A stretch of 64,000 bases of DNA from Ostrinia nubilalis (Eukaryota; Arthropoda; Insecta; Lepidoptera; Crambidae). Below are positions 12,201 to 22,560 of the stretch, in pieces (positions within the stretch are counted from its first letter, which is position 1; each line of letters starts with the position of its first letter). Both the position numbers and the translations under genes were made by a program. The stretch covers positions 3,286,001 through 3,350,000 of the forward strand of contig NC_087104.1 in the NCBI RefSeq assembly GCF_963855985.1, in the 5' to 3' direction. Below the pieces are notes generated by a model. That model had not been told where the DNA came from. It did not search any database and saw nothing but the letters and a program-made list of their open reading frames with translations.

Positions 12201-15043
12201 GTTCGTTTTTGTTCCTGTTATGTCAGCATACCCTACAACTCGTTGTTTGTTTTTTCGATTTTTTTTTTCAGTTGAAGTTTCTGCTGGAACGTTTTCTTTT
12301 GAGGTCTTTCTGCGTTTAGACACATTTTTTTTCTTTTTCAGTTTGTAGTTCGCTGAGGGCAGCTCAGATTCTTTCTCCGTGCGAATGTCTAGGGGGGAGG
12401 GTATTGTAGCGTTGCAGTTTTGGCTGTTTTTCACAAATTGTTTTTCTTACTCGATATTTGGATTTGGGATACCACTGGCGACATCTATTGGCGTGATTTT
12501 GAATTAATTTGCAATAGATGGCGCTTTTTGCTCAGTCAATTCAAATATATTTTATTGAAACATTTCCTAATGTTTTTGTTTTGATTATTCTATTTTTTAA
12601 TAGAATATTTTCAGTGTTCAGGAGATTGTTTTCATCATGGTTTTTATTAGTATTTGCTTTTTACCTAAGCGGCGAAACGAAACGTCTTGCGATGTCGATG
12701 ACTCGCAGGCTGTCAGTTGAGCTGTCAAATCACTTTGGAATTTTGGTCGATCTTGCGCAACCGCAATTTTATTATTTTCGGGGATGTAATCCCCTGTGTT
12801 TTAAATCGTGTGTTGCAGAATGCATCCACGATAATTTCATAATATAATTTAAAATAATCACACATGAGGTAAGTTCCCGTCGGAGAATTTATTTATTTTT
12901 CGTGATTGATATTTTTCGTATTCCAGTACGTGGTATTTTATGTGATGGTTTCTTTCAGAAATTCCCTAAATTCTATTCGGATGAGGGTATTGGGTTGCTG
13001 AGGGCTGCGAGCGAAGCTCAAATTAGTGAACAGCCTTCGTAAGTATTTCTTTCCCATTGCGGGGTTTTTCATAACCTAATGCCACGTTCCACATGTGATG
13101 CTGACAGTGTATTTTTCGTTTCAGATGCGGGATTTCAAATTTTATATTTTATATTTCATATTTTACGATTTTACATTTCATATTTTAGATATTTCAATAT
13201 TTCATATTGATTTCTATAATTATTACTCCTTTCTGAACTGCTGATCTCTTCGCATTTCCTCCTTGTCATCAAACCTCTGTCTCTGCAAGAGTTTGAACGC
13301 TTACCTGTCAAAGAGATGCAAGAGCTTCACCTGGCACTGCGCGCTTGAGGCCGTGGAGGACGCTGCTTGTAACCTAAAAGTGTGCGAGACCCGTTGGACC
13401 CCGGAAGAAGAGAGGAACGTTCAGGGTAACGGCTTATAACCGCATGGCTTCCAAGGTACCCACTTTTCCATCCTTCAAGTAGGAGTCTTTCCGACCTGAC
13501 ATCGCGCAGTTATCTTAACTAGTAGAGTCTTTTAATATTTAGGCTGAGTTTTAAGAAATTTGTAGTGGCAATAATATTCACCAAACCGAACCTAATTAAC
13601 GACCCTGAATCCCTTGAGATTGGCACTATTACAGTAGTTATTATAATATCGTAATTGTTAACTATATACGAGCATACGAGATAAAAATAAATTGTGTCAA
13701 TTGAGAGGGAGCTGTTTTATTTACATTTTCTAATTTCACACAAGGAACGGTAACTTATATAAATTTCTGCAAGCCGGACAACCTCTTTTTCACGTGCAGA
13801 CAATTCACCATCTTCTCCGTCTGCACCGGTGGCGGTTCAATTCCAGTCACCAAGCCGCCAGGAAAAAATCCTTTCTTGCAACTTATGAAGTTATGAACAA
13901 ATACGCGAACAAAAGTCCTTCCCTAAGGCCTACCCGTCTGACCAGCGTGGGGAGTGTAGGCCAAAACTTCACTTTTCTTCTGATGTCTCCAGAGGGCGCG
14001 GAAAAAGGCTTCATGTCGTGGAAGCTGCGCGCCATAGACGGCGCATGCTTCGACTCGCTGTGCGCGCGCGCGTCCTACGCCACCTTCCATTCCGGGCAGG
14101 TGGAATGGCGCGTGCGGTTCGACGATGAAGCACCCATGCCCGCCGAGTTTGGAGGTAAGTGACAGTTTATAGAGGGCGCTATTTATAAGGGCTTGGTGAG
14201 ATTACATAGGCGAAATTGTTCTTACACTAGCGATAAAACACTAGCTCATGGTTAGTGACAAAAGAAAACGAAGGGTCTCAAGGGTATTGACGACATAAGC
14301 CAATTCCAAGACGTATGTTGTATAGAACACTTCATTCTTTGCCTTAAAAACTAAACAAATGTAGATGTCGATTTTTATTTGCTATAAATAGTCGTCATAT
14401 CGCTTCGGCGCATCGGCGCTGAAGCATATTGTACTTTTCTATATTTATTTAGGGAGCTTTATCCATTGCTAATAAGACAGGCCTAACCATCAAGAACTAG
14501 ATCCACACAGGACGATCCAGCGCGTTCCGATCGCGCGACGCACTCAGGCGCATGATCTATGTGACGTACGTAACGCGAACGGAGAGCGATCGTCGGGTGT
14601 GGATCCAGCTAATAAACCTGTGACGTCATGTTTATCTCCCCAGAATCCCCAATGCGCTTCGAGCGCCGCTTCCGTATCTGCGAAATAATGGTAGAATTAA
14701 GTGGCTCCAACTATAAGACATTTTTGTGACGTCATCTTTATCTCCCCAGAATCCCCAATGCGCTTCGAGCGCCGCTTCTACACCTGCGAAATAATGGTGG
14801 AACTAAGTGGCTCCAACTATAAGACATTTTTGTGACGTCACCTTTATCTCCCCAGAATCCCCAATGCGCTTCGAGCGCCGCTTCTACACCTGCGAAATAA
14901 TGGTGGAACTGAGCGGTGGCTCGGGAGCAGAAGGCTGGCAGCACGCGCAGCTGTTCCGGCGGCCCGCCAGCGCTACCGCGCCCGCTCTTGAACTGCTGGC
15001 AACCGTTGTACTGGAGAAGGCGCCTGTCCTCGAGGTGCTGTAG
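6291..15043 (+). CDS. NGLY1: Peptide:N-glycanase, last four exons (PAW domain), 5' part outside the window
   Basis: Exons 6291-6419, 6865-7001, 13993-14154 and 14856-15043 join in one frame (intron phases 2, 1, 1) to the stop TAG at 15041-15043. Diagnostic residues include GRISGSKEWRTDRGELG, NVFRKVEYDWQQVYIARE, GFMSWKLRAIDG, FHSGQVEWRVRF and GWQHAQLFRR, which match the C-terminal PAW domain of NGLY1. NGLY1 is the cytosolic enzyme that removes N-glycans from misfolded glycoproteins during ER-associated degradation; PAW binds the high-mannose glycan. The transglutaminase-like catalytic core would lie to the left of the window. The exon before 13993 is 7 kb away because of duplications and a 5.06-kb LTR element. 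All splice junctions are canonical GT..AG. Family assignment is firm; exon usage is inferred from frame and junctions. Confidence 0.9.
7576..7711 (+). pseudogene. Decayed duplicate of NGLY1 third PAW exon, copy C1
   Basis: A CCCCAG acceptor is followed by a copy of the exon at 13993-14154 that has insertions and substitutions and breaks the frame within the first 15 codons. Its 3' end runs into a block (about 7705-7850, TTATTGACC... to CATGGACGTAAAAAGTGAC) that is repeated after copy C3, showing that C1 and C3 belong to equivalent positions of a larger duplication. The exon donor part is missing. Confidence 0.8.
7964..8085 (+). pseudogene. Duplicate of NGLY1 third PAW exon, copy C2, no donor
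   Basis: The acceptor CTACAG and the first 120 bp are nearly identical to the functional exon and stay open (GAEKGFMSWKL... to FHSGQVEW). After GTGGAGTGG the sequence departs from the exon, so the last 40 bp and the GTAAGT donor are absent. If the acceptor were used, the frame would run to a stop at 8119-8121. The preceding intron sequence (7851-7960) matches that before the functional exon at 13881-13990. Confidence 0.82.
8193..8308. mobile_element. 116-bp MITE with TAA target duplication, copy 2
   Basis: Terminal inverted repeats of about 40 bp start TGCCCGTTTTCACCATCAAT, with TAA on both flanks (8190-8192 and 8309-8311). A 3-bp TWA duplication is typical of PIF/Harbinger elements, so a Harbinger-type MITE is the best guess. 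It lies between NGLY1 exon duplicates C2 and C3. Confidence 0.85.
8545..8681 (+). pseudogene. Duplicate of NGLY1 third PAW exon, copy C3, no donor
   Basis: Acceptor CTCCAG plus about 120 bp nearly identical to the functional exon, through QVEWRVRF. It then enters the same non-exon block (TTATTGACCTTTATATTCAC...) that follows C1 and ends without a donor. The block runs to GTAAAAAGTGACTT at 8822, where the LTR element is inserted. C3 plus the functional exon therefore mirror C1 plus C2, as a duplicated two-exon unit of about 390 bp. Confidence 0.82.
8823..10298 (+). repeat. 5' long terminal repeat
   Basis: 1476 bp, TG...CA bounded. Contains two donor/acceptor-like pairs (GAG|GTAAGT at 9287 and TTTCAG at 9376; TTC|GTAAGT at 9457 and TTTCAG at 9542) and an A-rich ATAAAAATAAA near 10100 that could serve as the polyadenylation signal. 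A 109-codon frame at 8936-9265 recurs in the other LTR only because the LTRs are copies. Confidence 0.93.
12405..13880 (+). repeat. 3' long terminal repeat
   Basis: Same length and apparently same sequence as the 5' LTR, preceded directly by the polypurine tract and followed by the ACTT duplication. The NGLY1 intron then resumes, 108 bp before the acceptor of the functional third PAW exon. Confidence 0.93.
14155..14643. other. NGLY1 intron with an inverted-repeat element
   Basis: Intron between the last two PAW exons. Positions 14497-14608 are an imperfect inverted repeat: CTAGATCCACACAGGACGATC at the left and GATCGTCGGGTGTGGATCCAG at the right, about 35-bp arms, consistent with a small MITE. 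No gene otherwise. Confidence 0.6.
14644..14855 (+). repeat. Two tandem 106-bp partial copies of the last NGLY1 exon, each with its own acceptor
   Basis: Copies begin at 14644 and 14750, exactly 106 bp apart, and the functional exon begins 106 bp later at 14856. Each starts after CTCCCCAG and codes the same ESPMRFERRF beginning; the first has R-I-C in place of Y-T-C. Each then leaves the exon at AGTGGCTCC and reaches an in-frame TGA (14727-14729 and 14833-14835). Use of either acceptor would replace the last 60 residues by a short tail ending NYKTFL. The repeat unit carries the acceptor and about 20 bp of intron. Confidence 0.85.
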
Positions 15044-17330
15044 CCTGACATTTGGTACTTCTAGCCCACATGTCACCAGTAACTAAATCAAGCAATCAAA
15101 TCAACCCCGTGATAATCTGGTGACACCAACTGTGTTATAGACCTGGACTTCTGGAAGCCCCTCAAACCTAGATACTAAGATTGACTTGAAGACCTGTACA
15201 TCTGGAACTACTGGCTCTAAAATAAGGCGCTCAAGACTTTGACACCTGGAACTTTTTGACGCTCCTGGACCGATTAAATCAAATCAGCCCCATAATAACC
15301 CGGAGACAACAATCGTGATGCAGACTTGGATATCTAGATCTTCTAGTTCATAAATGACCAACAATAAGGCGCCCTAGATCGTCTCGTAAATTTAGACACC
15401 TGGATCTTTCTAGAAACTGGCCCACTTGATTCTATCACATAGCTACTGGAGACGCTTGTGTCAAGGAGCTTGTCAATAGCTCCACCAGCCTCGTGATCCC
15501 TAGTAGTCTTCTCTGATAGTGGAACTAAGCGGCGGTGCGGGTGCGGGCTACTGGAGGCTATTGTATTGTCAAGGAGCTCATCAATAGCTCCACCAGCCTC
15601 GTGATCCTCAGTAGTCTTCTCTAATAGTGGAGCTAAGCGGCGGCTCGGGAGCAGAAGGCTGGCAGCACGCGCAGCTGTTCCGGCGGCCCGCCAGCGCTAC
15701 CGCGCCCGCTCTTGAACTGCTGGCCACAGTTGTACTGGAGAAGGCGCCCGTCCTCGAGGTGCTGTAGCCTGACATTTGGTACTTTTAGCCCACATGTCAC
15801 CAGTAACTAAATCAAGCAATCAAATCAACCCCGTGACAATCTGGAGACACCAACCGTTGTAGACCTGGACATCTGGAAGCTCAACATTCACTGGACCGCT
15901 TGAATCCAGTCGCGCTCATAAATAACTAGACCACATGACTCAAATCAACGCTGCTGAAGCTTCTGGCCTTCGTCTTACTGGAGAAGGCGCCCGTCCTCGA
16001 GGTGCTGTAGCCTGACATTTGGTACTTTTAGCCCACATGTCACCAGTAACTAAATCAAGCAATCAAATCAACCCCGTGATAATCTGGAGACACCAACCGT
16101 TGTAGACCTGGACATCTGGAAGCTCGACATTCACTGGACCGCTTGAAACCAGTCGCCCTCATAAATAACTAGACCACTGGATTCAAATCAACGCTGCGCT
16201 GAAGCTTCAGGCTACCGTCGTACTGCAGAAGGTGCCCGTCCTCGAGGTGCTGTAGCCTGACATTTGGTACTTTTAGCCCACATGTCACCAGTGACTAAAT
16301 CAAGCAATCAAATCAACCCCGTGATAATCTGGAGACACCAACCGTTGTAGACCTGGACATCTGGAAGCTCGACATTCACTGGACCGCTTGAATCCTGTCG
16401 CGCTCATAAATAACTAGACCACTTGACTCAAATCAACGCTGCGCTAAAGCTTCTGACCTTCGTCATACTGGAATAGGCGCCCGTTCTCGAGGTGCTGTAG
16501 TCTGCCAGATGGAACTACTAGCTCGAATAAGAGCCTACGATCGCCTTATAAAACCTGGACACCTAGAACTCTTTCACCCTCAAATAACTGGACCACTTGA
16601 CTCAAATCAACGCTGCGCTGAAGCTTCTGACCTTCGTCATACTGGAGAAGGCGCCTGTTCTCGAGGTGCTGTAGCCTGACAGGTGGAACTATTAGCTCAT
16701 GAGTCACTAGCTCAGCAGTAACGAAATTATTCCCGTAATAATCTGTAGATACCAAACATCAACCGTGTTGTAGACCTGGACTTCTGGAAGCTCCTCAAAC
16801 CTAGATACTAAGATTGACTTGAAGACCTGCGCACCTTGAACTACTGGCTCACAAATAAGGCGCTCACGATCATCTTAAGACTCCGACACCTGGAACTTTT
16901 TGACGCTCTTTAATAATAGCTGGATCAGTTAAATCATCCCCATGATAACCTGGAGACAACGATCGTGCTCTAGACTTGCATACTGGAACCTCTAGCTCAA
17001 ATAAGGCGCTCACCAGAGTTTTTGACATGGACACCTAGATCTTTTTGTCATCATCGAGCCGCTGTAGACCTGGCACCTGGAACCACTAACTCATAAGTCT
17101 ACAGTAAGTAAAGCAATCAAATCAGCCCCATGACCTGGACAATCAAACGTGTTCTAGACCTGGACATCTGGAAATTCTGGAGGCTCATCAATGACTGAAT
17201 CAAATCACAACATGACGAGAGACGGCGACAGTCTTCGAGATGTAGACCTGGCGCCTGGAATTGCTAGCTTATAGATCACTGGATTACTTAAATGTTGAAA
17301 ATTTATGGCTCAAATAAAACGTAACTTATG
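15044..17330 (+). repeat. Degenerate tandem array derived from the NGLY1 terminal exon and 3' UTR
   Basis: The exon end GTCCTCGAGGTGCTGTAG, including the stop, recurs (with small changes) with stops at 15767, 16010, 16255, 16500 and 16674, mostly 245 bp apart. The copy ending at 15767 also carries about 130 bp more of the coding exon, from GGCTCGGGAGCAGAAGG on. Spacer motifs such as GTAGACCTGGACATCTGGAA recur throughout to about 17260. The functional stop at 15043 lies upstream, so the array is 3' UTR or downstream DNA. An AATAAA at about 17312 could end the transcript. Confidence 0.8.
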
Positions 17331-18195
17331 ACGCTTTATACATTTAGCACATATCTAACTGCCAGTTGACAAATATAACACCAATTATTATGCCTTAATT
17401 GAATATTTTGAAGAATTTGATATTGTTTACATCAAATTACTATGTACACACACAGTCCTCATCATACATTCCCAATCCATATGATACACGAGTTTATCAT
17501 TATGTAATGTTGATAATTTGTTTTGTATAATATTTGATTGTTATTATAACTTTAATATGCAATTTGTTTAAATAATGTGATATAATGATTCCATGTAAAC
17601 CCACAAAATCATTGACATAAAAACAAATATACATGTTTCTATAAATGTATGTTTTATTTGTTTATAATAGATTAACAATAATAGTACAACTAATAATACA
17701 AATAACATAAACATGATGTAACTGCATAAATTTTAAAACTTTACAAAAATACCCTAACCGCAAGCAAAATCATTACAATGCCTAATTTAAAAAAATAAAA
17801 CTTACCAAACAAGGGCAGAATTATTCAAGATTTTATCACAATATCAGTAGAGAGCAAATACTTTTTGTGGGTTTTTATGAAAAAATTCATTTTGAAATAC
17901 ACTGGGACTCACTGGGTATTCCAATCTTGCCAAGGCATTTCACTGGATTAAGTTATGAAGGATAATTTTATTAATCATGTCATTTTCTTTAAAACAATAA
18001 AACTAATTGAACAAATAAATGGATATAAGTGCCAGATTTTCAGACTTTAGTGGTGATCATGCACCTTTCATTTAAACATTTATAATGTTTTTTACATATT
18101 AAAATAGAAATATCTTATTTAGCCAACTAACAAATTCGTTATGTTTCTTTTAGATATACCTAATTTTATCCAAAATTTATGAAGACTAATGCTAC
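17331..18195. other. Convergent 3' region between NGLY1 and the BTB gene
   Basis: AT-rich, with no frame worth calling. On the minus strand an AAATAAAAC at about 17650 could be the polyadenylation signal of the BTB gene, giving a 3' UTR of about 540 bp. Confidence 0.45.
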
Positions 18196-19038
18196 TCATT
18201 TACACCGAAGGAAATGGTCACGCATTTCGTTTACTTTTACAGCCCCACTTTGGACACATTCTAAAATCGCCAATAATAGCCTTGTGACTTTGTGTTTAGC
18301 TGCAAACTCTAGAAGATCGCATGCATTCTCCGCAGTCAAACTATTCACAAGTTTATCAACACACTTCTGTTCCAAGTCAGGCATCATGTAATACGATGCC
18401 AGCAGCAAAAGTTGCTCTAGTCCCGTTTCAGGTAAAGTATGTAAGTACACATAATCTTTGAGGTGTTGTAACGTCATTTTAGAGGTGCCCGGGACTTCCA
18501 CATGTCCCTCTGTGCTCTCACGCCACGTCCCACCAAGCATTCGTCTGAGAACGGGACTTGAAGCTGCCAGGACTGCTCGGTGCATGTGCACTGAACCATC
18601 TTCTCCTCTCAACTCAAAGTCAGTCAGCTCTAAATCCTCATGCAGTGATGCAAAAGAACTTGCACTTGGAACTATATCCATGCTGACAGTTACATCAAAG
18701 GAATACTGCTGCTTCTTATTATCATAAATCAGATGCCACGTCCCATCATCAGTAATGAAACTTTTATTGGTAATTCCTAACTCGTTGCTGCTAAATTTGA
18801 TCGCATATGTCAAGTCATCGTCTTGACGTAGTTTGACAAACCTAACAAACAGAAGATTATTGTACACATTCGTGTGGCCGTTGTTAACCTGGGCAGCAAT
18901 TACTTTTACTTGGAATATTGCTGAACCACTTATGATATATTCTGGGCTAGTTTTGGCTGCAAATGGTGTATTGTAGTTGGTTACACCCAATCTTACTTGC
19001 AATGTATTTCCCCTTTGGAAAAGATTCTTGGATTCCAT
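18196..19038 (-). CDS. BTB/POZ domain protein (280 aa)
   Basis: A single uninterrupted coding exon. Residues about 130-235 form a BTB domain: HEDLELTDFELRGEDG, HMHRAVLAASSPVLRRML, a strand with HVEVPGTSKMT and LLLLASYYMMPDLEQKC, followed by a short BACK-like helix region (AENACDLLEFAAKHKV). The N-terminal 125 residues are beta-rich and may be MATH-like, as in TDPOZ/SPOP proteins, but I cannot show that. Such proteins usually act as CUL3 substrate adaptors; that role is inferred from family. A good acceptor (GTTTATTCTAG on the minus strand) ends one base before the ATG, so a non-coding 5' exon probably exists upstream. Confidence 0.85.
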   Translation of the reverse strand: MESKNLFQRGNTLQVRLGVTNYNTPFAAKTSPEYIISGSAIFQVKVIAAQVNNGHTNVYNNLLFVRFVKLRQDDDLTYAIKFSSNELGITNKSFITDDGTWHLIYDNKKQQYSFDVTVSMDIVPSASSFASLHEDLELTDFELRGEDGSVHMHRAVLAASSPVLRRMLGGTWRESTEGHVEVPGTSKMTLQHLKDYVYLHTLPETGLEQLLLLASYYMMPDLEQKCVDKLVNSLTAENACDLLEFAAKHKVTRLLLAILECVQSGAVKVNEMRDHFLRCK

Positions 19039-19738
19039 GCTAGAATAAACAAAACATCGTTGATCATTTATTATGGTACGAAATAATAAAACAACAAAGC
19101 AACAGTGGTATCTGATGACAAGTCAATAGTAAAATTATAAAACTAAGCTTTATGGCTTTCATAAGAAACTGGAATCAAGTGTACTTTCAAGGCATTATTA
19201 TGAGAGAGCAAAGTTTAAATAAAAGTAATTTTATTACGTTAAATAAACGCGAATAAAAAGCCAAATACCGATAGATCTCAACTTACTTTAACATACCTTA
19301 TTTAATCAACTAAGTAATTTTAAACGGGTTACAGCGGATCCACAGATTGTTGGTTTCTTTTCAATAAGAATTTCTAGCTCCTTTGTTTGCAATATTTTTA
19401 TCAACAAGACTGTTTGTTGTTTGTTTTCTTTCTTCAGAAATTTTAATCAGCTGTCAATGTCAAGTAGAGCCGATAAAAACAGTTAAAAATGCGCACAAAA
19501 GTGTGCGATGTGATGTGCAAATATTTGAACTAATTTGAAAGTATTGAACTACTTTCCGTACAGCCATACATTTTACATCATTAAATCCATACGATGAAAA
19601 TGGTCATTCATGTGTACAAAAGTGCACCATTTTTGTTAAAATCATTTCTGTAAGTGAAATGAGATGATGAAACGCGCATGCATTCCACAAACATGTGTGC
19701 AAATATCTTGACCCCTTTTTTCGCAAAAATACGAAAAA
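19039..19738. promoter_or_regulatory. Upstream region of the BTB gene, left part of the shared BTB/TATDN1 spacer
   Basis: No coding capacity. Removing the two transposons and their duplicated target sites leaves 813 bp of host sequence between the BTB and TATDN1 start codons (19039-19746, 20758-20791 and 40319-40389), so this was probably a compact divergent promoter. Confidence 0.5.
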
Positions 19739-19746
19739 AAAATCGC

Positions 19747-20749
19747 CAGGGTGTGGAAACTTCCATACAACGGTCATCGAAGTGAAACTTGCTTCCAAAC
19801 AGCGACATCGGTGAATAAATTCAAATACTTTTTAACTACCCTAAAACGCTCTAGATGTCGCTGCTCCTGTTTCCTTCATATTTTCATTTTTTTCTTAATT
19901 AAAATATATTTGAGAATATTGTTAATTACAATGTGAAAACTTTTTTTAAATGAAATTAATTTGTTTTAATTTAAAACTGAACATTGACATTTTTGTTATA
20001 ATTTACATAATAGAGTAGTAGAAATTACTATTTAACATATGGCAACTTTGTTTTTCCTCCAAAATGGCCGGTGTTGTTTTTGTTATGTTAAATGCATTCT
20101 TGTTTTCTTAGCCATCATTTAAGTTTTCTGTGGCCCTATTAAAGTATTGAAGAGTCGTCGAGTCAAATTCAAGTTCATTCCTTCGTACCTGCATGCTGTT
20201 CTGGTTCATCGGAGTTTTGTTCGTTCCTTCGTGAATCGCGAAGAAACTCTGTTATGTTCACAAGTGATCTGAGTTTTCTCAATGTGCAAATGCTTTTTTA
20301 GTGTTGTTGAAAACTTTGCGAAAAGACGCTTTTGGTGTATAATATTATGTGTGTTCATAAATAAAGTAAAATTATTAAATTCAAAAGTTTTTGTTTACTT
20401 ATTTGCATTTCCATGTGCAATGTAGAATTTTTCCAAATCCATTGTTTTGAAAATAATACAATACGTACACCATAAAGATAAATATTTTCAAAATAATGGA
20501 TTTGAAAAAATTCTACATTGTACATCATAAAAACAATAATTCTTTGAAGGTTATGAGGGCCTATGTGTGCGTGAACTGTGTGTATGTGTGCGTGGACTTT
20601 ATGTATGTATGTGTGCGTGTACTATGTATGTATGTGAGCATTACGTACGTAGGTTAAGTACAGGGAATTTAACACCAGGCTGTCAATTAGTAGGTTCAAA
20701 AATTTGACAGAGAGGGTTCTCTATTTCCTATGTATTACTTTTCTCTATG
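19747..20749 (+). mobile_element. 1003-bp non-autonomous P-type DNA element, copy N1
   Basis: The element starts CAGGGTGTGGAAACTTCC, ends TTACTTTTCTCTATG, and is flanked by the 8-bp duplication AAAATCGC (19739-19746 and 20750-20757). A second copy with a different 8-bp duplication is at 45085-47873, which fixes both ends. The 5' end aligns with the P elements nearby (CAGTGGGTAGACACTTC), and the 3' end resembles theirs (TTACTCTTTTATGCTCTTTG). It has no transposase frame. It contains a GTGTGCGTG minisatellite at about 20560-20640. Confidence 0.85.
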
Positions 20750-22359
20750 AAAATCGCTGTCACTTCCGTTAGCTGTCAATACTGTCAAGTCCAGTGGGTA
20801 GACACTTCTCATACAAAAACTAGTCTCTATATGTAGCAATTGATATACAACCTTATCCCTTAAGCAATAAAGTGCATTTTGGATTTATTTCACTATAGCA
20901 GGGGAACCCGCGGATCAATACCACCATACTAAAAATAATTGTTAGTGTCCTTATGTTGGTAGTATTGTTAGTTTGACAAATGAAAAAAAATGTCTGTCAA
21001 TTGAGTTTGAGTTTTTAACCGGCGAATTGATTCGTGTGAAGTTATTTTCTCAGATTTGGTGCAATATTACTGTAAATAAACTTTTCTGTCGTTTACGTTG
21101 AGTTGATTAAGTTCCTCCGTATCGGGCGTGATAAAGTTTGCTGTTCAGTGTTATGTTTTTTGTGAGATAGAGACTCTTTTAAATAAGCTGTGTTTCAACT
21201 TCTACAGAAGTTTAAAATCTTATTTACTTTTCTGTTTAATGGGTATGTTATCTACTTACTTGAAATATTAGATCTATTACAAATCTATTTTTCATTAAAA
21301 ACAACCCTATGTGATGAAAATGTAAATGTACTTTCAAAACTGGTAAATGCATGAACCAGGGCATTGACACTGGTTGGAGAGAAATTATAGGCTTTGTTTA
21401 ATTAATACCTATTTCATTTTAGGCTTCTACTGATAATGGAGAGTAGAAACAACAAGAAGTGCGTTATTTGTAATAAGAGGCGAAGTCGTGGTGGATCACC
21501 CTTACTTTTGAGTAGGTTTCCTCTGGATTCTGACCGGTAAGTTTCTAATAACACTCATTTATTACAAGATAATTTTACTGATTGTGTAAACTTAAAGGCT
21601 GGGATTAATATTTTTAATCATACAGTAAATAACCATAACCAATTTTTAATTTCAGTATTTTGTTTCGTACTCTGAAAATGAATTGCATAACAATACTAAA
21701 AGAAATTAGTTGATGAATAAATTTCAGTTTGTTATTCTTTTTCTTTTCTAATAGGTATTTCTTATTTCAGTTGTCGAATGTGGGTTAAAAATGCTGGCAT
21801 AGAAGACTTAGCATATGTACCTATTGAAAAGTTACACCAACTGAAGTTTGTTTGTGGTGGGCACTTCACTCCTGAATCCTTCAATGCCAAAGGAACTCGG
21901 CTGAAGAACTCAGCTATTCCAACACTGGAATTGAGCAATCCCATCTTGCCAGATGAAGTTTTGACAGAGTTTCCTCTTCATGTAAAAGACTCCAATAAAG
22001 AAAACCTCAAGACAGGTATGATGACGACTTCAATTATTTTTTTAAAATTTAATTTACTATCTATCAATTTTTCTGAATTATTTAGATGTCTTAATTAATT
22101 TTCTTTGGTTTCCAAAACAAACCAACCGAATGCAATTTAACAAGGTTCTTTCTTTGTAACCACAAACATGTGTTGTATGCTTATCAATAAATAATATATA
22201 ATTTCAATTATTAATTATATCTATACTTTGTTACAGTTCTTTATGATCATTCATATTGCATTCCAAAGAAGTCAAATCCAGTTGAACGAGGTATGTTTAT
22301 CTAAAATTATACTAATAATATAAAAAGGAAATATTTAATTGTTTGTTTGTATTTGATCG

Positions 22360-22560
22360 GCTCCGTAACTCGAAGCCAAGATAGCCTAAAGTGCGGGTTA
22401 GAACCCCACAGCTTGAATATTGTAGTAAACCCACTCGTAACACAATTTAGCTTAGAATGTGTGTTGAGTTAGAGGGACTTTAGTAATTTGTGTAATACAA
22501 ATTCTTCAAAAAAAGTACCGGACCAATTTGAAAAATTTTAGGCAATCTACATTAATTAGC
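22360..22560 (+). repeat. tRNA-type SINE remnant in P-element intron 3 (copy A)
   Basis: GCGGGTTAGAACCCCAC followed by GTAGTAAACCCACTCGTAACAC and TTAGTAATTTGTGTAATACAAATTC matches the SINE at about 55757-55950. The same remnant is in copy B (about 36397-36597), so it entered the P lineage before the two copies separated. Confidence 0.65.

Larger units (their letters stand above)
8823..13880 (+). mobile_element. Non-autonomous LTR retrotransposon, 1476-bp LTRs
   Basis: LTRs at 8823-10298 and 12405-13880 begin TGTAGCG, end CTTGCA and look identical by eye. The 4-bp target duplication ACTT flanks the element (8819-8822 and 13881-13884). A primer-binding-site-like TGGCGCCCATC starts at 10300, and a polypurine tract AGGGGGGAGGG lies at 12391-12401. 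The 2106-bp internal region has no gag or pol frame, so it must be mobilised in trans. The paralogous sequence at about 7840-7875 is the uninterrupted target. Identical LTRs indicate a very recent insertion. Superfamily (Gypsy, BEL or other) cannot be decided without a protein. Confidence 0.93.

Noticed and set aside
10247..12434. Several 60-120 codon frames in the LTR element interior as gag or pol remnants
   Set aside because: Hydrophobic, Phe- and Leu-rich translations of T-rich DNA with no zinc knuckle, protease or RT motif.
20560..20650. GTGTGCG-rich stretch as telomeric or Z-DNA-forming satellite
   Set aside because: It is a short internal minisatellite of the N1/N2 elements; insect telomere repeats (TTAGG) are not present.
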